Source of the DNA: Saccharofermentans sp.
Lineage (GTDB): Bacteria; Bacillota; Clostridia; Saccharofermentanales; Saccharofermentanaceae
DNA: 41,413 nucleotides
Reading direction: 5' to 3'
NCBI GenBank assembly: GCA_024403795.1
Contig: JAKSRD010000018.1
Coordinates: forward strand, 1-41,413
This document shows, one piece after another, positions 1 to 6,747 of this stretch (positions are counted from its first letter, which is position 1; the number at the start of each line of letters is the position of its first letter). Below the pieces are notes generated by a model. The model was not told the origin of the DNA. It saw only the letters and a list, made by a program, of their open reading frames with translations, and did not search any database. Both the position numbers and the translations under genes were made by a program.

Positions 1-366
1 GGCGCCCATTTTGGCACAATATTTCGCGATTTCAGTGGCTCTGCCTCACCGATTTCTATGGCTCAATCGTGAGCGACGCAACTGGCTCTAACAGAGCGCC
101 GTATTCAATCGTTAAAAATTGCTTTAGTAATGATTAAATAGATTGAATAGAAATGCTTTTGGCTATCTTGTTTAGCAGATAGATCTTTTCTAGTTCTTGC
201 GACATCAGATACTGGTTCTTGTCGCCATCGGAAAACAAACGATATAGTTATGACTTTGCCCAATTAATAGATTTCCTCTGATCGTATTTTTAAAGAGGTA
301 TTTTTGTTCTTTAGAATCTTTCATATCGTTGTCATTGCCTTGAATCATTCACTATCATTTGCCGGG

Positions 367-395
367 TTACCGGCTCTTTCAAAAGTCCCTATAAT
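367..395 (+). promoter_or_regulatory. candidate sigma-A promoter of the riboswitch operon
   Basis: A perfect TATAAT lies at 390-395, with TTACCG at 367-372 and a 17-nt spacer. Transcription would start near 402, about 30 nt before the aptamer. A second, weaker -10 (TATACT, 422-427) is closer to the aptamer but has no good -35. Bases 1-366 hold no gene or repeat that I can recognise. Confidence 0.5.
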
Positions 396-430
396 AGGAC
401 TTAAAGCTTCCCGTTTCATGCTATACTGAA

Positions 431-519
431 GTTACCATAAAGAGTACGGGAGGGACAAGCCCGATGATCGTACAGCAACCTGTGAGATTTACAAGGTGCT
501 AAAGCTTGAATGATGGGGT
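431..519 (+). promoter_or_regulatory. SAM-I-clan riboswitch aptamer, probably a P4-less SAM-I/IV variant
   Basis: The leader reproduces the S-box core in order: AAAGAG, GGGAGGGAC, GCCCGATGA, GCAACC and GGTGCTAA. Helix P2 forms between GTACG (444-448) and CGTAC (469-473), P2b between GGG (452-454) and CCC (460-462), and P3 between ACCTGT (478-483) and ACAAGGT (491-497). The P2b loop CAAG (456-459) can form the pseudoknot with CTTG (505-508). No P4 hairpin follows P3, as in the SAM-IV and SAM-I/IV variants. P1 is short (CCAT 435-438 with ATGG 513-516). GGGGT (515-519), which overlaps the P1 3' strand, can alternatively pair with ATCCC (545-549) of the terminator. That predicts an OFF switch: SAM stabilises P1 and frees the terminator. 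Known members of this clan usually control methionine or SAM genes; here the downstream genes are of unknown function. Confidence 0.85.
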
Positions 520-543
520 GCCTTTTGTGTGTTGGTTTGGTGT

Positions 544-581
544 GATCCCGTCGCTTTCAGGCAGCGGGATCTTATTGTTTT
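544..581 (+). terminator. intrinsic terminator of the riboswitch expression platform
   Basis: GATCCCG (544-550) pairs with CGGGATC (565-571), followed by a T-rich tract ending at 581. The ribosome binding site AGGAGG begins at once (582-587), so the hairpin sits between the aptamer and the first gene, as expected for transcription attenuation. Confidence 0.8.
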
Positions 582-593
582 AGGAGGCATACT

Positions 594-1028
594 ATGACAG
601 TTACTAAGTTTTCAGAATTGTTGCAGTTGGAAGAAGAACTTATGAACGGAAGTATTGGAGAAGTTAAGAATCCTATTTCTGAGAGTATTAAAGAACATAA
701 GGGAACTGTTGACGATCCGATTCCATTCCCTCATGTTATATACAGTGGAACCGTGCGTAAGTTGGTTAAGGCTGTCTACAATTTCAATGACGCCAACCCG
801 GATTATGACTTATATAACTATATGAATGTTTTGCAGCAACATGGTTATACCGACATCGATATCATTTCTGTTGATGTAACCGAAATGAATGAGAAGTGCA
901 TAATGGCTCTGTTTATGGCTTTGGTTTGCGGTGAGCGTTTTTATGACGGATTAATTCTGGATGCAATGGAAAAGGGTTCTGTTAAAAGATGGTTCCGGCG
1001 GTTAAAGGAACTGATTACAGATAACTAA
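594..1028 (+). CDS. DUF6508-like protein of unknown function
   Basis: This 144-residue soluble protein has no signal peptide or membrane segment. The C-terminal half carries a pattern I associate with DUF6508: a helical region ending in a Cys-Gly-Glu-Arg-Phe-Tyr-Asp-Gly stretch (about 110-117), then a Trp-Phe-Arg-Arg-Leu-Lys tail. DUF6508 has no established function; the family assignment is from memory of the motif and is moderate. The first 40 residues look like an extra low-complexity N-terminus. The start at 594 is set by AGGAGG 6 nt upstream, immediately behind the terminator. It is the first gene under the SAM-type riboswitch, with a 58-nt gap to the next gene, so it is probably co-transcribed with the unknown gene and the nucleotidyltransferase. 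Confidence 0.7.
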   Translation: MTVTKFSELLQLEEELMNGSIGEVKNPISESIKEHKGTVDDPIPFPHVIYSGTVRKLVKAVYNFNDANPDYDLYNYMNVLQQHGYTDIDIISVDVTEMNEKCIMALFMALVCGERFYDGLILDAMEKGSVKRWFRRLKELITDN

Positions 1029-1086
1029 GCATATACAGCATTAGAATTGCTTCATTTTAATAATTGCAACAAAGGAGATAACTTCC

Positions 1087-1557
1087 ATGGATAATGAATT
1101 TTCTCGGTATATTGTACGAACATTAAGTGCTCATTCTCGGGAACAATTGCTCACATTTCTTGATAACAACGGATATAAGTGCATTGAAGATGGTCTCACC
1201 AACAGGCAAATCGTTCTGGATTCAGTTTATCCGATAACGGTTGATATTGAGAACAAGGAGTACGGTGTAATTCATACAACCACCTGTGCTTCAGCTGCTG
1301 TATCCTCTCAAGCGGTATTTGAAGAGGATGAGTTCTATGTTCTGTTTAAAGGTAATATGGCTACTTATGACGAATATCTTAATGTCATTAAACGTCTGTT
1401 TCTTGAATATGAATATACAGTTGAAGAAAGAGATGAATTCTTTGCTAGACCTGATATACAAGAAATGCTTAAAGGAAATTACAAAGTGTATTGTGAAGGT
1501 GTAGCCGGATGCGAGCCTCGTGCAACAGCAAGTTGTCTGGATCTTATGTATGAATGA
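1087..1557 (+). CDS. hypothetical protein, 156 aa
   Basis: I do not recognise this family. The protein is acidic and soluble, with an alpha/beta appearance and no signal peptide. It has a Thr-Thr-Thr-Cys-Ala-Ser-Ala-Ala-Val stretch near residues 62-70 and a C-terminus containing three cysteines (Cys-Glu-Gly-Val-Ala-Gly-Cys, then a later Cys). The start is supported by AAAGGAG 9 nt upstream. It lies 58 nt after the DUF6508-like gene and 48 nt before the nucleotidyltransferase, with no terminator in either gap, so the three probably form one riboswitch-controlled operon. A role in nucleotide or methyl metabolism would be a guess from position only. Confidence 0.7.
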   Translation: MDNEFSRYIVRTLSAHSREQLLTFLDNNGYKCIEDGLTNRQIVLDSVYPITVDIENKEYGVIHTTTCASAAVSSQAVFEEDEFYVLFKGNMATYDEYLNVIKRLFLEYEYTVEERDEFFARPDIQEMLKGNYKVYCEGVAGCEPRATASCLDLMYE

Positions 1558-1605
1558 TATTCATATATGATATAAATATTCTTCAGAAGGGAGGATGAGA
1601 CCACT

Positions 1606-2967
1606 ATGACTGATAAAAACATCGATATGGCCGTGAAGATCGCGTCTTTAGTATCGCAGCAAGGCGGGACGGCCTACTATGTCGGCGGATATGTTCGTGA
1701 TAGGATCCAACACAAAGAAAATAAAGACATCGATATTGAGATCCACGGAATCTATCCCCATCAGTTAGAGGCGATCCTGGATTCCCTTGGTGAACGGATA
1801 TCAATTGGCGAGAGCTTTGGAATATATAATCTGAAGGGCTATTCTTTAGACATCGCCATGCCTCGCAAAGAGGATAGTAGGGGCGTTGGACATAAGGACT
1901 TTGAGATCTATGTCGATTCTTTTATCGGCACATATAAAGCCGCCCAAAGACGTGATTTTACATTCAATGCACTTTTGGAAGATATCTTGACCGGTAACAT
2001 CATCGACCATTTCGGCGGTGTTGATGATCTCAATAACGGTATTATCCGACACATCAGTGATAAGACGTTTATAGAAGATCCTCTTAGGGTATTACGAGCT
2101 GCACAGTTTGCTGCACGCTTCAATTATTCTGTAGCAACGGAAACCGTTGAATTGTGTCGACAGATGGATCTGTCCTCACTTTCCAGAGAAAGAATCATCG
2201 GAGAACTGGAGAAGGCAATGTTGAAATCAGATAAGCCTTCGATCTTCTTTGAATCTTTGCGGCAAATGAACCAGCTGTCAGTATGGTTTCCGGAGTTGGA
2301 GCAAACAATTGGCGTTAAGCAAAATCCCAAACACCACGCTGAAGGTGACGTTTGGACGCACACAATGATGGTCGCTGATGTTGCGGTGAGATACCGCGAC
2401 AAAGTGATCAATCCTTTTGGATTTATGCTGTCTGCAATTACGCATGATTTTGGAAAAGCGCTTTGCACAGAATCCGTAAATGGTGAGATACATGCATATA
2501 ACCATGAGATAGTAGGATTACCTCTTGTTGAGGCATTCATGAAGAGGCTTACCACGGAGAAGTCACTAATCGAATATGTGATGAATCTTTCTGAGTTCCA
2601 CATGAAGCCTAATGTATTGGCGGCGGACAATTCGTCGATAAAATCGACAAACAAGTTATTTGATCGATCGGTCGATCCGGAAGCTTTGATTTATCTCGCT
2701 GTTTCTGACGGTCTCGGGAAGATCGCTCCGCGTGAATACGTTCCTTATGATGATTTCTTCAAGAGTCGACTTGAGATCTATCGGGAGTACATGAGCCGGC
2801 CATATGTTATGGGACGGGATCTGATCGCAGCCGGCATGTCGCCGTCAGAAAGATTTTCTGAATATCTCGAGTATGCACACAAGCTTCGCCTTGCCGGAGT
2901 GAAGAAGGAAAGTGCTCTGCAGCAGACTCTGGCATATGCCGGAAAGAAGGGCGATTATGAGGGCTGA
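1606..2967 (+). CDS. cca: CCA-adding tRNA nucleotidyltransferase (class II) with HD domain
   Basis: CCA-adding enzymes add or repair the CCA end of tRNAs using CTP and ATP in the cytoplasm. The 453-residue length fits bacterial class II enzymes with a C-terminal HD domain. The nucleotidyltransferase head shows GGYVRD at 27-32, the metal-binding DID at 41-43 and RRDFT at 115-119. The neck/RNA-binding part has the EDPLRVLRAAQFAARF signature (157-172). The HD-type region shows H252 and the HD pair H280-D281, a possible phosphohydrolase site. The start is set by AAGGGAGG (1587-1594). It is the third gene behind the SAM-type riboswitch, an unusual place for a housekeeping enzyme. It could be a second, accessory nucleotidyltransferase acting on another RNA; the window alone cannot tell. 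Confidence 0.88.
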   Translation: MTDKNIDMAVKIASLVSQQGGTAYYVGGYVRDRIQHKENKDIDIEIHGIYPHQLEAILDSLGERISIGESFGIYNLKGYSLDIAMPRKEDSRGVGHKDFEIYVDSFIGTYKAAQRRDFTFNALLEDILTGNIIDHFGGVDDLNNGIIRHISDKTFIEDPLRVLRAAQFAARFNYSVATETVELCRQMDLSSLSRERIIGELEKAMLKSDKPSIFFESLRQMNQLSVWFPELEQTIGVKQNPKHHAEGDVWTHTMMVADVAVRYRDKVINPFGFMLSAITHDFGKALCTESVNGEIHAYNHEIVGLPLVEAFMKRLTTEKSLIEYVMNLSEFHMKPNVLAADNSSIKSTNKLFDRSVDPEALIYLAVSDGLGKIAPREYVPYDDFFKSRLEIYREYMSRPYVMGRDLIAAGMSPSERFSEYLEYAHKLRLAGVKKESALQQTLAYAGKKGDYEG

Positions 2968-3046
2968 TGCTCAGCAACTTATAAAGATGGAGCCTAAGAC
3001 CGATCTGCCAAAATTGAAAGACAAAGCCGACGACCGCGGCCATTAA
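2957..3046 (+). CDS. possible 29-aa charged peptide overlapping the cca end
   Basis: An ATG at 2957 inside the last codons of cca, in another frame, opens a 29-residue ORF ending at 3046. GAAGGG lies about 5 nt upstream. The peptide is very polar (many Lys and Asp) with no membrane segment. The 11-nt overlap would allow translational coupling. It may equally be a chance ORF; I know of no homologue. Confidence 0.25.
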   Translation: MRADAQQLIKMEPKTDLPKLKDKADDRGH

Positions 3047-3082
3047 TCCATCTGACTGCGGTCACATATATTCATTCAGATG

Positions 3083-3115
3083 AAAAAGCCCTTGCCGTAT
3101 ATGCAGCAAGGGCTT
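3083..3115 (-). terminator. terminator of the cystatin-like lipoprotein gene
   Basis: AAGCCCTTGC (3086-3095) pairs with GCAAGGGCTT (3106-3115). On the minus strand the stem is followed by a T run. It lies 22 nt past the stop codon of the minus-strand gene. Confidence 0.8.
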
Positions 3116-3136
3116 AATGCTTTTGGTTGTGTGCGT

Positions 3137-3907
3137 TTACTCTGTCAGCATCGCGAGGTTGATGGCGCAGATGTTGTTGACGGAGACGTTGTTTTCGAGA
3201 TCTTTGTAGATGCTTACGATGTAGAGGTCAGTCATGGCGCCTTCGGCGGAGGGGGTTCCGGTGGCGAGGTAAGCGATGTTCTGACCGGCTACGACCTGGG
3301 TGGCGATCACGGTGATCGGCATGTAGGTGACGTCGGTGCTGGATGAGAGGGCTCGTGTGAAGGTGTCCCTGTCTTCAGCGGAGATGTCGACCATCTTGAG
3401 TGTGTCGGTGTTTACGGTGAAGCCGCCGGCGAGGCCGGTGGGTGTGGTGCTGCCGTTATCGCTGAGCATGGCGATCAGGTCAAAGGGGATCTCTTTCAGG
3501 ATAGAGTAATTGTCCTGAAGGTCTGCGTAGATGACGACGGTGTAGAGGCACGCGTTGTTGTCTCTTGCGAGGAACATGTAGTTGGTTCCTGCTACGACCT
3601 GAGTGCCGAGGAGAGCGACAGGCATGTACTTGTCGTCTGTTACTGCACCGTACCAGGCTGATGCAACCTTCTGGGGCATCGAGGTAAGACTGTTCTCCGT
3701 GTTGATCGTCCAGCCGCCGGCGAGGGCGCCCTGATCTGCTTCGGATTCAGGAAGCGTGGTCTCTGCTGCGTCTGATCCTGCTGCGGTTGTTGCGTCTGCT
3801 GTAGTTGTTGTCGTTGTGTTAGTTGTGGTTGCTTCGGGGGCTGTGCTGCAAGCTGCGAGGCCTGCAGTAAGAGTCAGCGCCAGAAGCGATGTGAGTGCTT
3901 TATTCAT
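3137..3907 (-). CDS. secreted lipoprotein with two tandem cystatin-like domains
   Basis: The protein starts at the ATG at 3907 (AGAGGAAA upstream), not at the earlier in-frame Met. It has a lipoprotein signal peptide ending in LAAC with the lipidated Cys at residue 20, then a Thr/Ala-rich linker to about residue 60. Two homologous domains follow (about 62-150 and 159-256). Each begins with LAGG (62-65 and 159-162) and has QVVAG in a beta hairpin (103-107 and 204-208), then an aromatic strand and a short acidic loop. LxGG plus QxVxG are the two N-terminal contact elements of eukaryotic cystatins, which block papain-like cysteine proteases; the Pro-Trp second hairpin is not evident. I infer a surface-exposed protease inhibitor or a cystatin-fold domain with another ligand. 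It is monocistronic and convergent with cca. Confidence 0.8.
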   Translation of the reverse strand: MNKALTSLLALTLTAGLAACSTAPEATTTNTTTTTTADATTAAGSDAAETTLPESEADQGALAGGWTINTENSLTSMPQKVASAWYGAVTDDKYMPVALLGTQVVAGTNYMFLARDNNACLYTVVIYADLQDNYSILKEIPFDLIAMLSDNGSTTPTGLAGGFTVNTDTLKMVDISAEDRDTFTRALSSSTDVTYMPITVIATQVVAGQNIAYLATGTPSAEGAMTDLYIVSIYKDLENNVSVNNICAINLAMLTE

Positions 3908-4013
3908 AAGTTTCCTCTTTCTGTTGTTGGTCATAAAATGTGCCTAAGCATAGTTTATGTGTTATTTTATACGAGAAAGAACCATGTATTGCTACTGAGA
4001 GTTAAAGACGGCT

Positions 4014-4364
4014 ATGAACATTAAGAGGATATTATGTGTATTTTTGAACGTGTGCATGGTCCTGGCGCTTATCGGATGCGGAAGACCTTCCGATGAGGAG
4101 GCAGAGGAATTGATCGAGATTGCCGTGGAAAATGCACTGAACCATGAAGTTGCGGAGAAGTACGGCGTGGAGCCGGAATATACTGTTGATTCCATAGATA
4201 TCAGCGAGAAAGGCAATTCGGAAGAAGGATGGAAATTCCGGGCGGCCGGCGAGTATTCTGTAACGGTTGATGGTGAGACTTACAGTGCCGGATACAGAAT
4301 TGACGGGAAGATTATTCCCGACGGAATTATCGTAACAGGGAAGACTATTAGGGCGGCTGCATAA
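4014..4364 (+). CDS. small lipoprotein, 116 aa
   Basis: An N-terminal hydrophobic signal (residues 7-20) ends in the lipobox LIGC, so the mature protein starts at Cys22 and would be anchored on the outside of the membrane. The rest is an acidic alpha/beta domain of about 95 residues with no motif I recognise. The last strands (residues 75-110) are beta-rich and could form a small sheet. The ribosome binding site is weak (AAAGACGG). It is followed 80 nt later by a second, similar-sized lipoprotein with the same orientation and a similar signal peptide, so the two may be distant paralogues or act together. Confidence 0.7.
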   Translation: MNIKRILCVFLNVCMVLALIGCGRPSDEEAEELIEIAVENALNHEVAEKYGVEPEYTVDSIDISEKGNSEEGWKFRAAGEYSVTVDGETYSAGYRIDGKIIPDGIIVTGKTIRAAA

Positions 4365-4368
4365 TGTA

Positions 4369-4397
4369 TTCTCGCTTTGGGGAAATGACGATATAAT
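4369..4397 (+). promoter_or_regulatory. candidate promoter of the second small lipoprotein
   Basis: TATAAT at 4392-4397 with a poor -35 (TTCTCG, 4369-4374) at 17-nt spacing, 47 nt before the start codon of the downstream gene. The good -10 box is the main support. Confidence 0.4.
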
Positions 4398-4443
4398 GTG
4401 CAATGTGTGAAACTTATATTTGGAATAAGGAAGGAATCAGATT

Positions 4444-4860
4444 ATGAGGATCAAGCGTGTATTGAGCCTGGTTATGGCTCTTGTGATTGTGTTTACGATG
4501 GCAGGCTGCGGGCGGGTAAAATTACCGCCTCAGGCAGAGAAAGTGATTAAAGAGGAAACCGCCGAGAGCATGGGATCTTTTCTGGAGGAGCAATGCTATT
4601 CGGGATATGGTTTTGACATCGTGGTTATTCCCGGAGATATCAAGGCATACAAGGGCAGGCCTGCTAAGGGTGCGCCCGTCGATAATATTGACATAGTTTT
4701 CGACATTGAAGCGACGTACAGAGTGACGGATCCTAACTACTCCGGGTATATCGGCAAATTTGTTCAGCACGGATACATTACGACCGATAATGAGATCATT
4801 CTTGGTTCCTGCACTCCTGAATGTCTTAAGAAGGGTAACGAAGAGATTCCATTTACTTAA
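4444..4860 (+). CDS. small lipoprotein, 138 aa
   Basis: The signal peptide (residues 1-21) ends in the lipobox MAGC with the lipidated Cys at 22. The mature part of about 115 residues is mainly beta, with two cysteines near the C-terminus (Ser-Cys-Thr-Pro-Glu-Cys) that could form a disulfide outside the cell, and one more at about residue 51. No known family is recognised. The start is supported by AAGGAAGGA about 8 nt upstream and a TATAAT box 47 nt upstream. The downstream 30-200 nt hold the putative antisense RNA of the type I toxin and a terminator at 5034-5068, which may also end this gene's transcript. Confidence 0.75.
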   Translation: MRIKRVLSLVMALVIVFTMAGCGRVKLPPQAEKVIKEETAESMGSFLEEQCYSGYGFDIVVIPGDIKAYKGRPAKGAPVDNIDIVFDIEATYRVTDPNYSGYIGKFVQHGYITTDNEIILGSCTPECLKKGNEEIPFT

Positions 4861-4894
4861 GACGGAGAATGTTTAAGGCGAGTGGAGCGAACCT

Positions 4895-4925
4895 TTGTAT
4901 CTCTTGTCGAGATAGGTAAGAAACG
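4895..4925. repeat. 31-bp exact direct repeat, copy 1 (antisense segment)
   Basis: Bases 4895-4925 are identical to 5079-5109, which is the 3' coding end of the holin-like toxin gene on the minus strand. Any plus-strand transcript over this copy would be fully complementary to the toxin mRNA over 31 nt. Read on the minus strand it encodes a fragment like the toxin's C-terminus (FLTYLDKRYK), so it could also be a toxin-gene remnant. Confidence 0.9.
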
Positions 4926-5033
4926 GATTGTCATTCGCCTGTAAGATGATTGATGAACAAGTGGCGTTGTGGTATCTTAAGTGAAGAAAGAGCACCCACT
5001 CCAAAGCGGATGCTCCGGAATGCTAAATGTTTA

Positions 5034-5068
5034 GCCTATTCTGTTGGCAGACAGGATAGGCATTTTTA
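5034..5068 (+). terminator. terminator at the 3' end of the two-hairpin element, copy 1
   Basis: GCCTATTCTGT (5034-5044) pairs with ACAGGATAGGC (5051-5061) with one wobble, followed by TTTTTATTT-like sequence. The same hairpin, with a different loop, ends the second copy at 11096-11128. It overlaps the stop codon of the minus-strand toxin gene by 3 nt. Confidence 0.85.
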
Positions 5069-5185
5069 TTTCTTACGATTGTATCTCTTGTCGAGATAGG
5101 TAAGAAACGCTATGAAGATTCCACTGCTTGTAATAAGCAAGCCTATTACAGTCAATATGGTTGAGATAATCTCAAAATCAGTCAT
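5066..5185 (-). CDS. putative holin-like type I toxin, 39 aa
   Basis: This tiny protein starts MTDFEIIST, has one hydrophobic helix (about residues 8-28) and ends in a basic tail (KRYNRKK). Size, the acidic N-terminal MTDFE, the membrane helix and the basic C-terminus match the Hol_Tox family of small Firmicute peptides (TxpA/BsrG-like), which damage the membrane and are silenced by antisense RNA. The start is chosen at 5185 because GGGAGGG lies 6 nt upstream. The last 31 nt of its helix/tail coding region (5079-5109) are duplicated exactly at 4895-4925, on the same strand as the putative antitoxin RNA. Its 3' end meets the terminator of that RNA. Toxicity is inferred from family resemblance only. 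Confidence 0.65.
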   Translation of the reverse strand: MTDFEIISTILTVIGLLITSSGIFIAFLTYLDKRYNRKK

Positions 5186-5328
5186 AAGCATCCCTCCCTT
5201 CTTATGAAATAAGTCCGGAGGATACCACCCTGTCATGGGTACTCTTTCACGTGTTGCCACGCAAGATAATTGTAGCAAGTTAGGGCGAGAATTACCTTCG
5301 GTTTATGGGACAGAATTGTCTTGGAGAA

Positions 5329-5425
5329 GGCTTCTTTTGTGCCGATTTTTGCTCCTCGAAAATAAGACAGGTTCCGCCTAATTCTTTGTCGGTTTTTGTC
5401 GAGAATTTCAGAGGTTTTCTGAGGG
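5329..5425. repeat. dispersed repeat block B, copy 1
   Basis: This block matches 11121-11214, including GGTTCCGCCT, TTGTCGGTTTTTGTCGA and AATTTCAGAGGTTTT. In copy 2 it follows the two-hairpin element directly; here it is separated from it by about 265 bp that contain the toxin gene. The rest of 5186-5330 holds only the toxin's upstream region. Confidence 0.8.
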
Positions 5426-5482
5426 TGTATATGTCGGTTGTGAATAGTATCGATGTTTATAAAGAACGGCATCACAAGATGC

Positions 5483-5502
5483 GAGGTCGGGTATCCGACC
5501 TC
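5483..5502. repeat. perfect palindrome, 8-bp arms
   Basis: GAGGTCGG and CCGACCTC are separated by GTAT. No T tract follows on either strand, so it is more likely a protein binding site or the first hairpin of the structured element just downstream. Confidence 0.7.
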
Positions 5503-5517
5503 TTGAGTACTGATCCG

Positions 5518-5590
5518 GCACCTGTAAAGGCGAGCAGTCAATGGTGCCGAAGGCAAGTTAACGTCCATTGACGGCGAAGCCTTCAGGTGC
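5518..5590. other. highly structured intergenic element of unknown class
   Basis: Nested inverted repeats: GCACCTG (5518-5524) with CAGGTGC (5584-5590), AAGGC (5527-5531) with GCCTT (5579-5583), and GTCAATGG (5537-5544) with CCATTGAC (5565-5572). Read on the plus strand it contains CCGAAGG, then CAAG, then CTTCAGGT, a partial resemblance to the glycine riboswitch core, but no plus-strand gene follows. Read on the minus strand it gives small UUCG-type hairpins. It could be a decayed riboswitch, a recombination site or a small mobile palindrome. Confidence 0.55.
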
Positions 5591-5646
5591 TAATAATTGA
5601 CATCAGAATGTATTTGCGTGGATGCCGGATTTATACCGGGAATCAA

Positions 5647-6747
5647 TCACTTAGTTGTTTTCAGCCAATCATATACGGTCTTATAGTTAGAGAATCCGGT
5701 GTTTGCAATCTGACCTTCTTTTTGCAACCTGTCGATAACTACAAAAGGCTTAATGTTTTGTTCATTTGAAAAGGCTTTTATAGAAGCGAGGGTAAAATCG
5801 CATCTACTGATGAACTCAAAGTATGCTTGCTCTTGGAGCAATGCATTCTTGGCAAAATCGTCTGCAGCAGTTTCTTTTGAACTGTCAGTTCCCTCATCTA
5901 AGAATGTTGCTTTCTTACTGATGTCACCATTTACTATGTGGCCAAGTTCGTGGAACAAAGAGAACCAGAATTCATCAGCAAAAGTATTTTGAATTGTCAG
6001 TACCATTTGGTAGGAACCGTCAGATTTTGTGGAGACGTATCCTTGAACCGGTGCACCCGGGAAACTTCTTGCTAATGAGTAATCAATCCCGTATTTTGCA
6101 AAGATATCTTTGAGCTGTTTTTGAATATCTGTGTCTTTCTCAAACATCGCAGTCTTTAGCTCGTCAATAAGTTTTCCGGATTGTTTTCTATCGAATGCTG
6201 AATGAATGGTTCTATTCTCACCTGCTATTTGACACATTCTTACCCAGGCCCCTAATACATGTGTGTTTGTATTTGAGTTGTTTGAAAACTTAAAAGAACC
6301 TACGGGAATGACTGATCCCAGGTTTGCAAGATTGCTGATCTTTAAAGCTTTACGTAATGAAAGGATAGAGGCATCTTTGTTTTCATGAGAAGGAATAAGA
6401 TCGGTTGAACGTAAATATTTAACAATATCCTTCAGCTCCTCACGTACAATTCGCTCATCGGATGTTATTGTCTGTAATTCATTTACTTCTAATAACTCGG
6501 CATCGTAATTTGCCTGAAGATTAAGCCAAAAGGACTTTGGTATACCCAATGCATATTCCAAAGCTTGAGCAAAATTGGCTGAAATGTTCTTTTTGCCGGA
6601 AATGACATTGCTTACAAAAGTCGGTGAGACACCGGTGGTATTTGCCAGTTCGATCTGCGAAATATCACGCTCTTCTAATATCTCTGCAATTGTCACTCCC
6701 GGATGAAAAATCAGATCACGGGATATACCAGTTCTCATTGCTGCCAT
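5647..6747 (-). CDS. higA: HigA-type antitoxin fused to an ImmA/IrrE metallopeptidase domain
   Basis: The N-terminus carries an XRE-type helix-turn-helix of the HigA/VapA kind (about residues 10-75, with HPGVTIAEILEE and the recognition-helix region VSPTFVSNVISGKKN). The C-terminal half is an ImmA/IrrE-like zinc peptidase: HELGH at 266-270 supplies two His ligands and the catalytic Glu, and Glu292 in ETAADDF is a likely third ligand. HigA binds and neutralises HigB and represses the operon; the peptidase may cleave HigA itself or a repressor on induction. The start at 6747 is chosen by analogy and lies within the end of higB (32-nt overlap, translational coupling). GAAGGAG is upstream at a long spacing, and a GTG at 6756 is possible. 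At 366 aa it is far longer than a plain HigA (about 100 aa). Confidence 0.85.
   Translation of the reverse strand: MAAMRTGISRDLIFHPGVTIAEILEERDISQIELANTTGVSPTFVSNVISGKKNISANFAQALEYALGIPKSFWLNLQANYDAELLEVNELQTITSDERIVREELKDIVKYLRSTDLIPSHENKDASILSLRKALKISNLANLGSVIPVGSFKFSNNSNTNTHVLGAWVRMCQIAGENRTIHSAFDRKQSGKLIDELKTAMFEKDTDIQKQLKDIFAKYGIDYSLARSFPGAPVQGYVSTKSDGSYQMVLTIQNTFADEFWFSLFHELGHIVNGDISKKATFLDEGTDSSKETAADDFAKNALLQEQAYFEFISRCDFTLASIKAFSNEQNIKPFVVIDRLQKEGQIANTGFSNYKTVYDWLKTTK

Larger units (their letters stand above)
4895..5068 (+). ncRNA. putative antitoxin RNA / conserved two-hairpin element, copy 1
   Basis: From about 4939 to 5068 this region matches 10991-11128. It contains a hairpin with GAGCA (4990-4994) and TGCTC (5011-5015), a small GCTAAA/TTTAGC stem (5022-5035) and a strong terminator. 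Copy 2 keeps the first stem with two compensating wobble pairs, which suggests that RNA folding is selected. The 31-nt antisense segment sits at the 5' side in copy 1 only. The terminator T tract reaches the stop codon of the convergent toxin gene, the geometry of txpA/ratA-type toxin-antitoxin loci. I see no good promoter: the best guess (TTTAAG 4872-4877 and TTGTAT 4895-4900) is weak, and the RNA may be the processed 3' end of the lipoprotein mRNA. Confidence 0.45.

Noticed and set aside
5587..5769. 60-codon plus-strand frame after the structured element, as a riboswitch target
   Set aside because: It overlaps the end of higA, has no ribosome site and a composition unlike a real protein.
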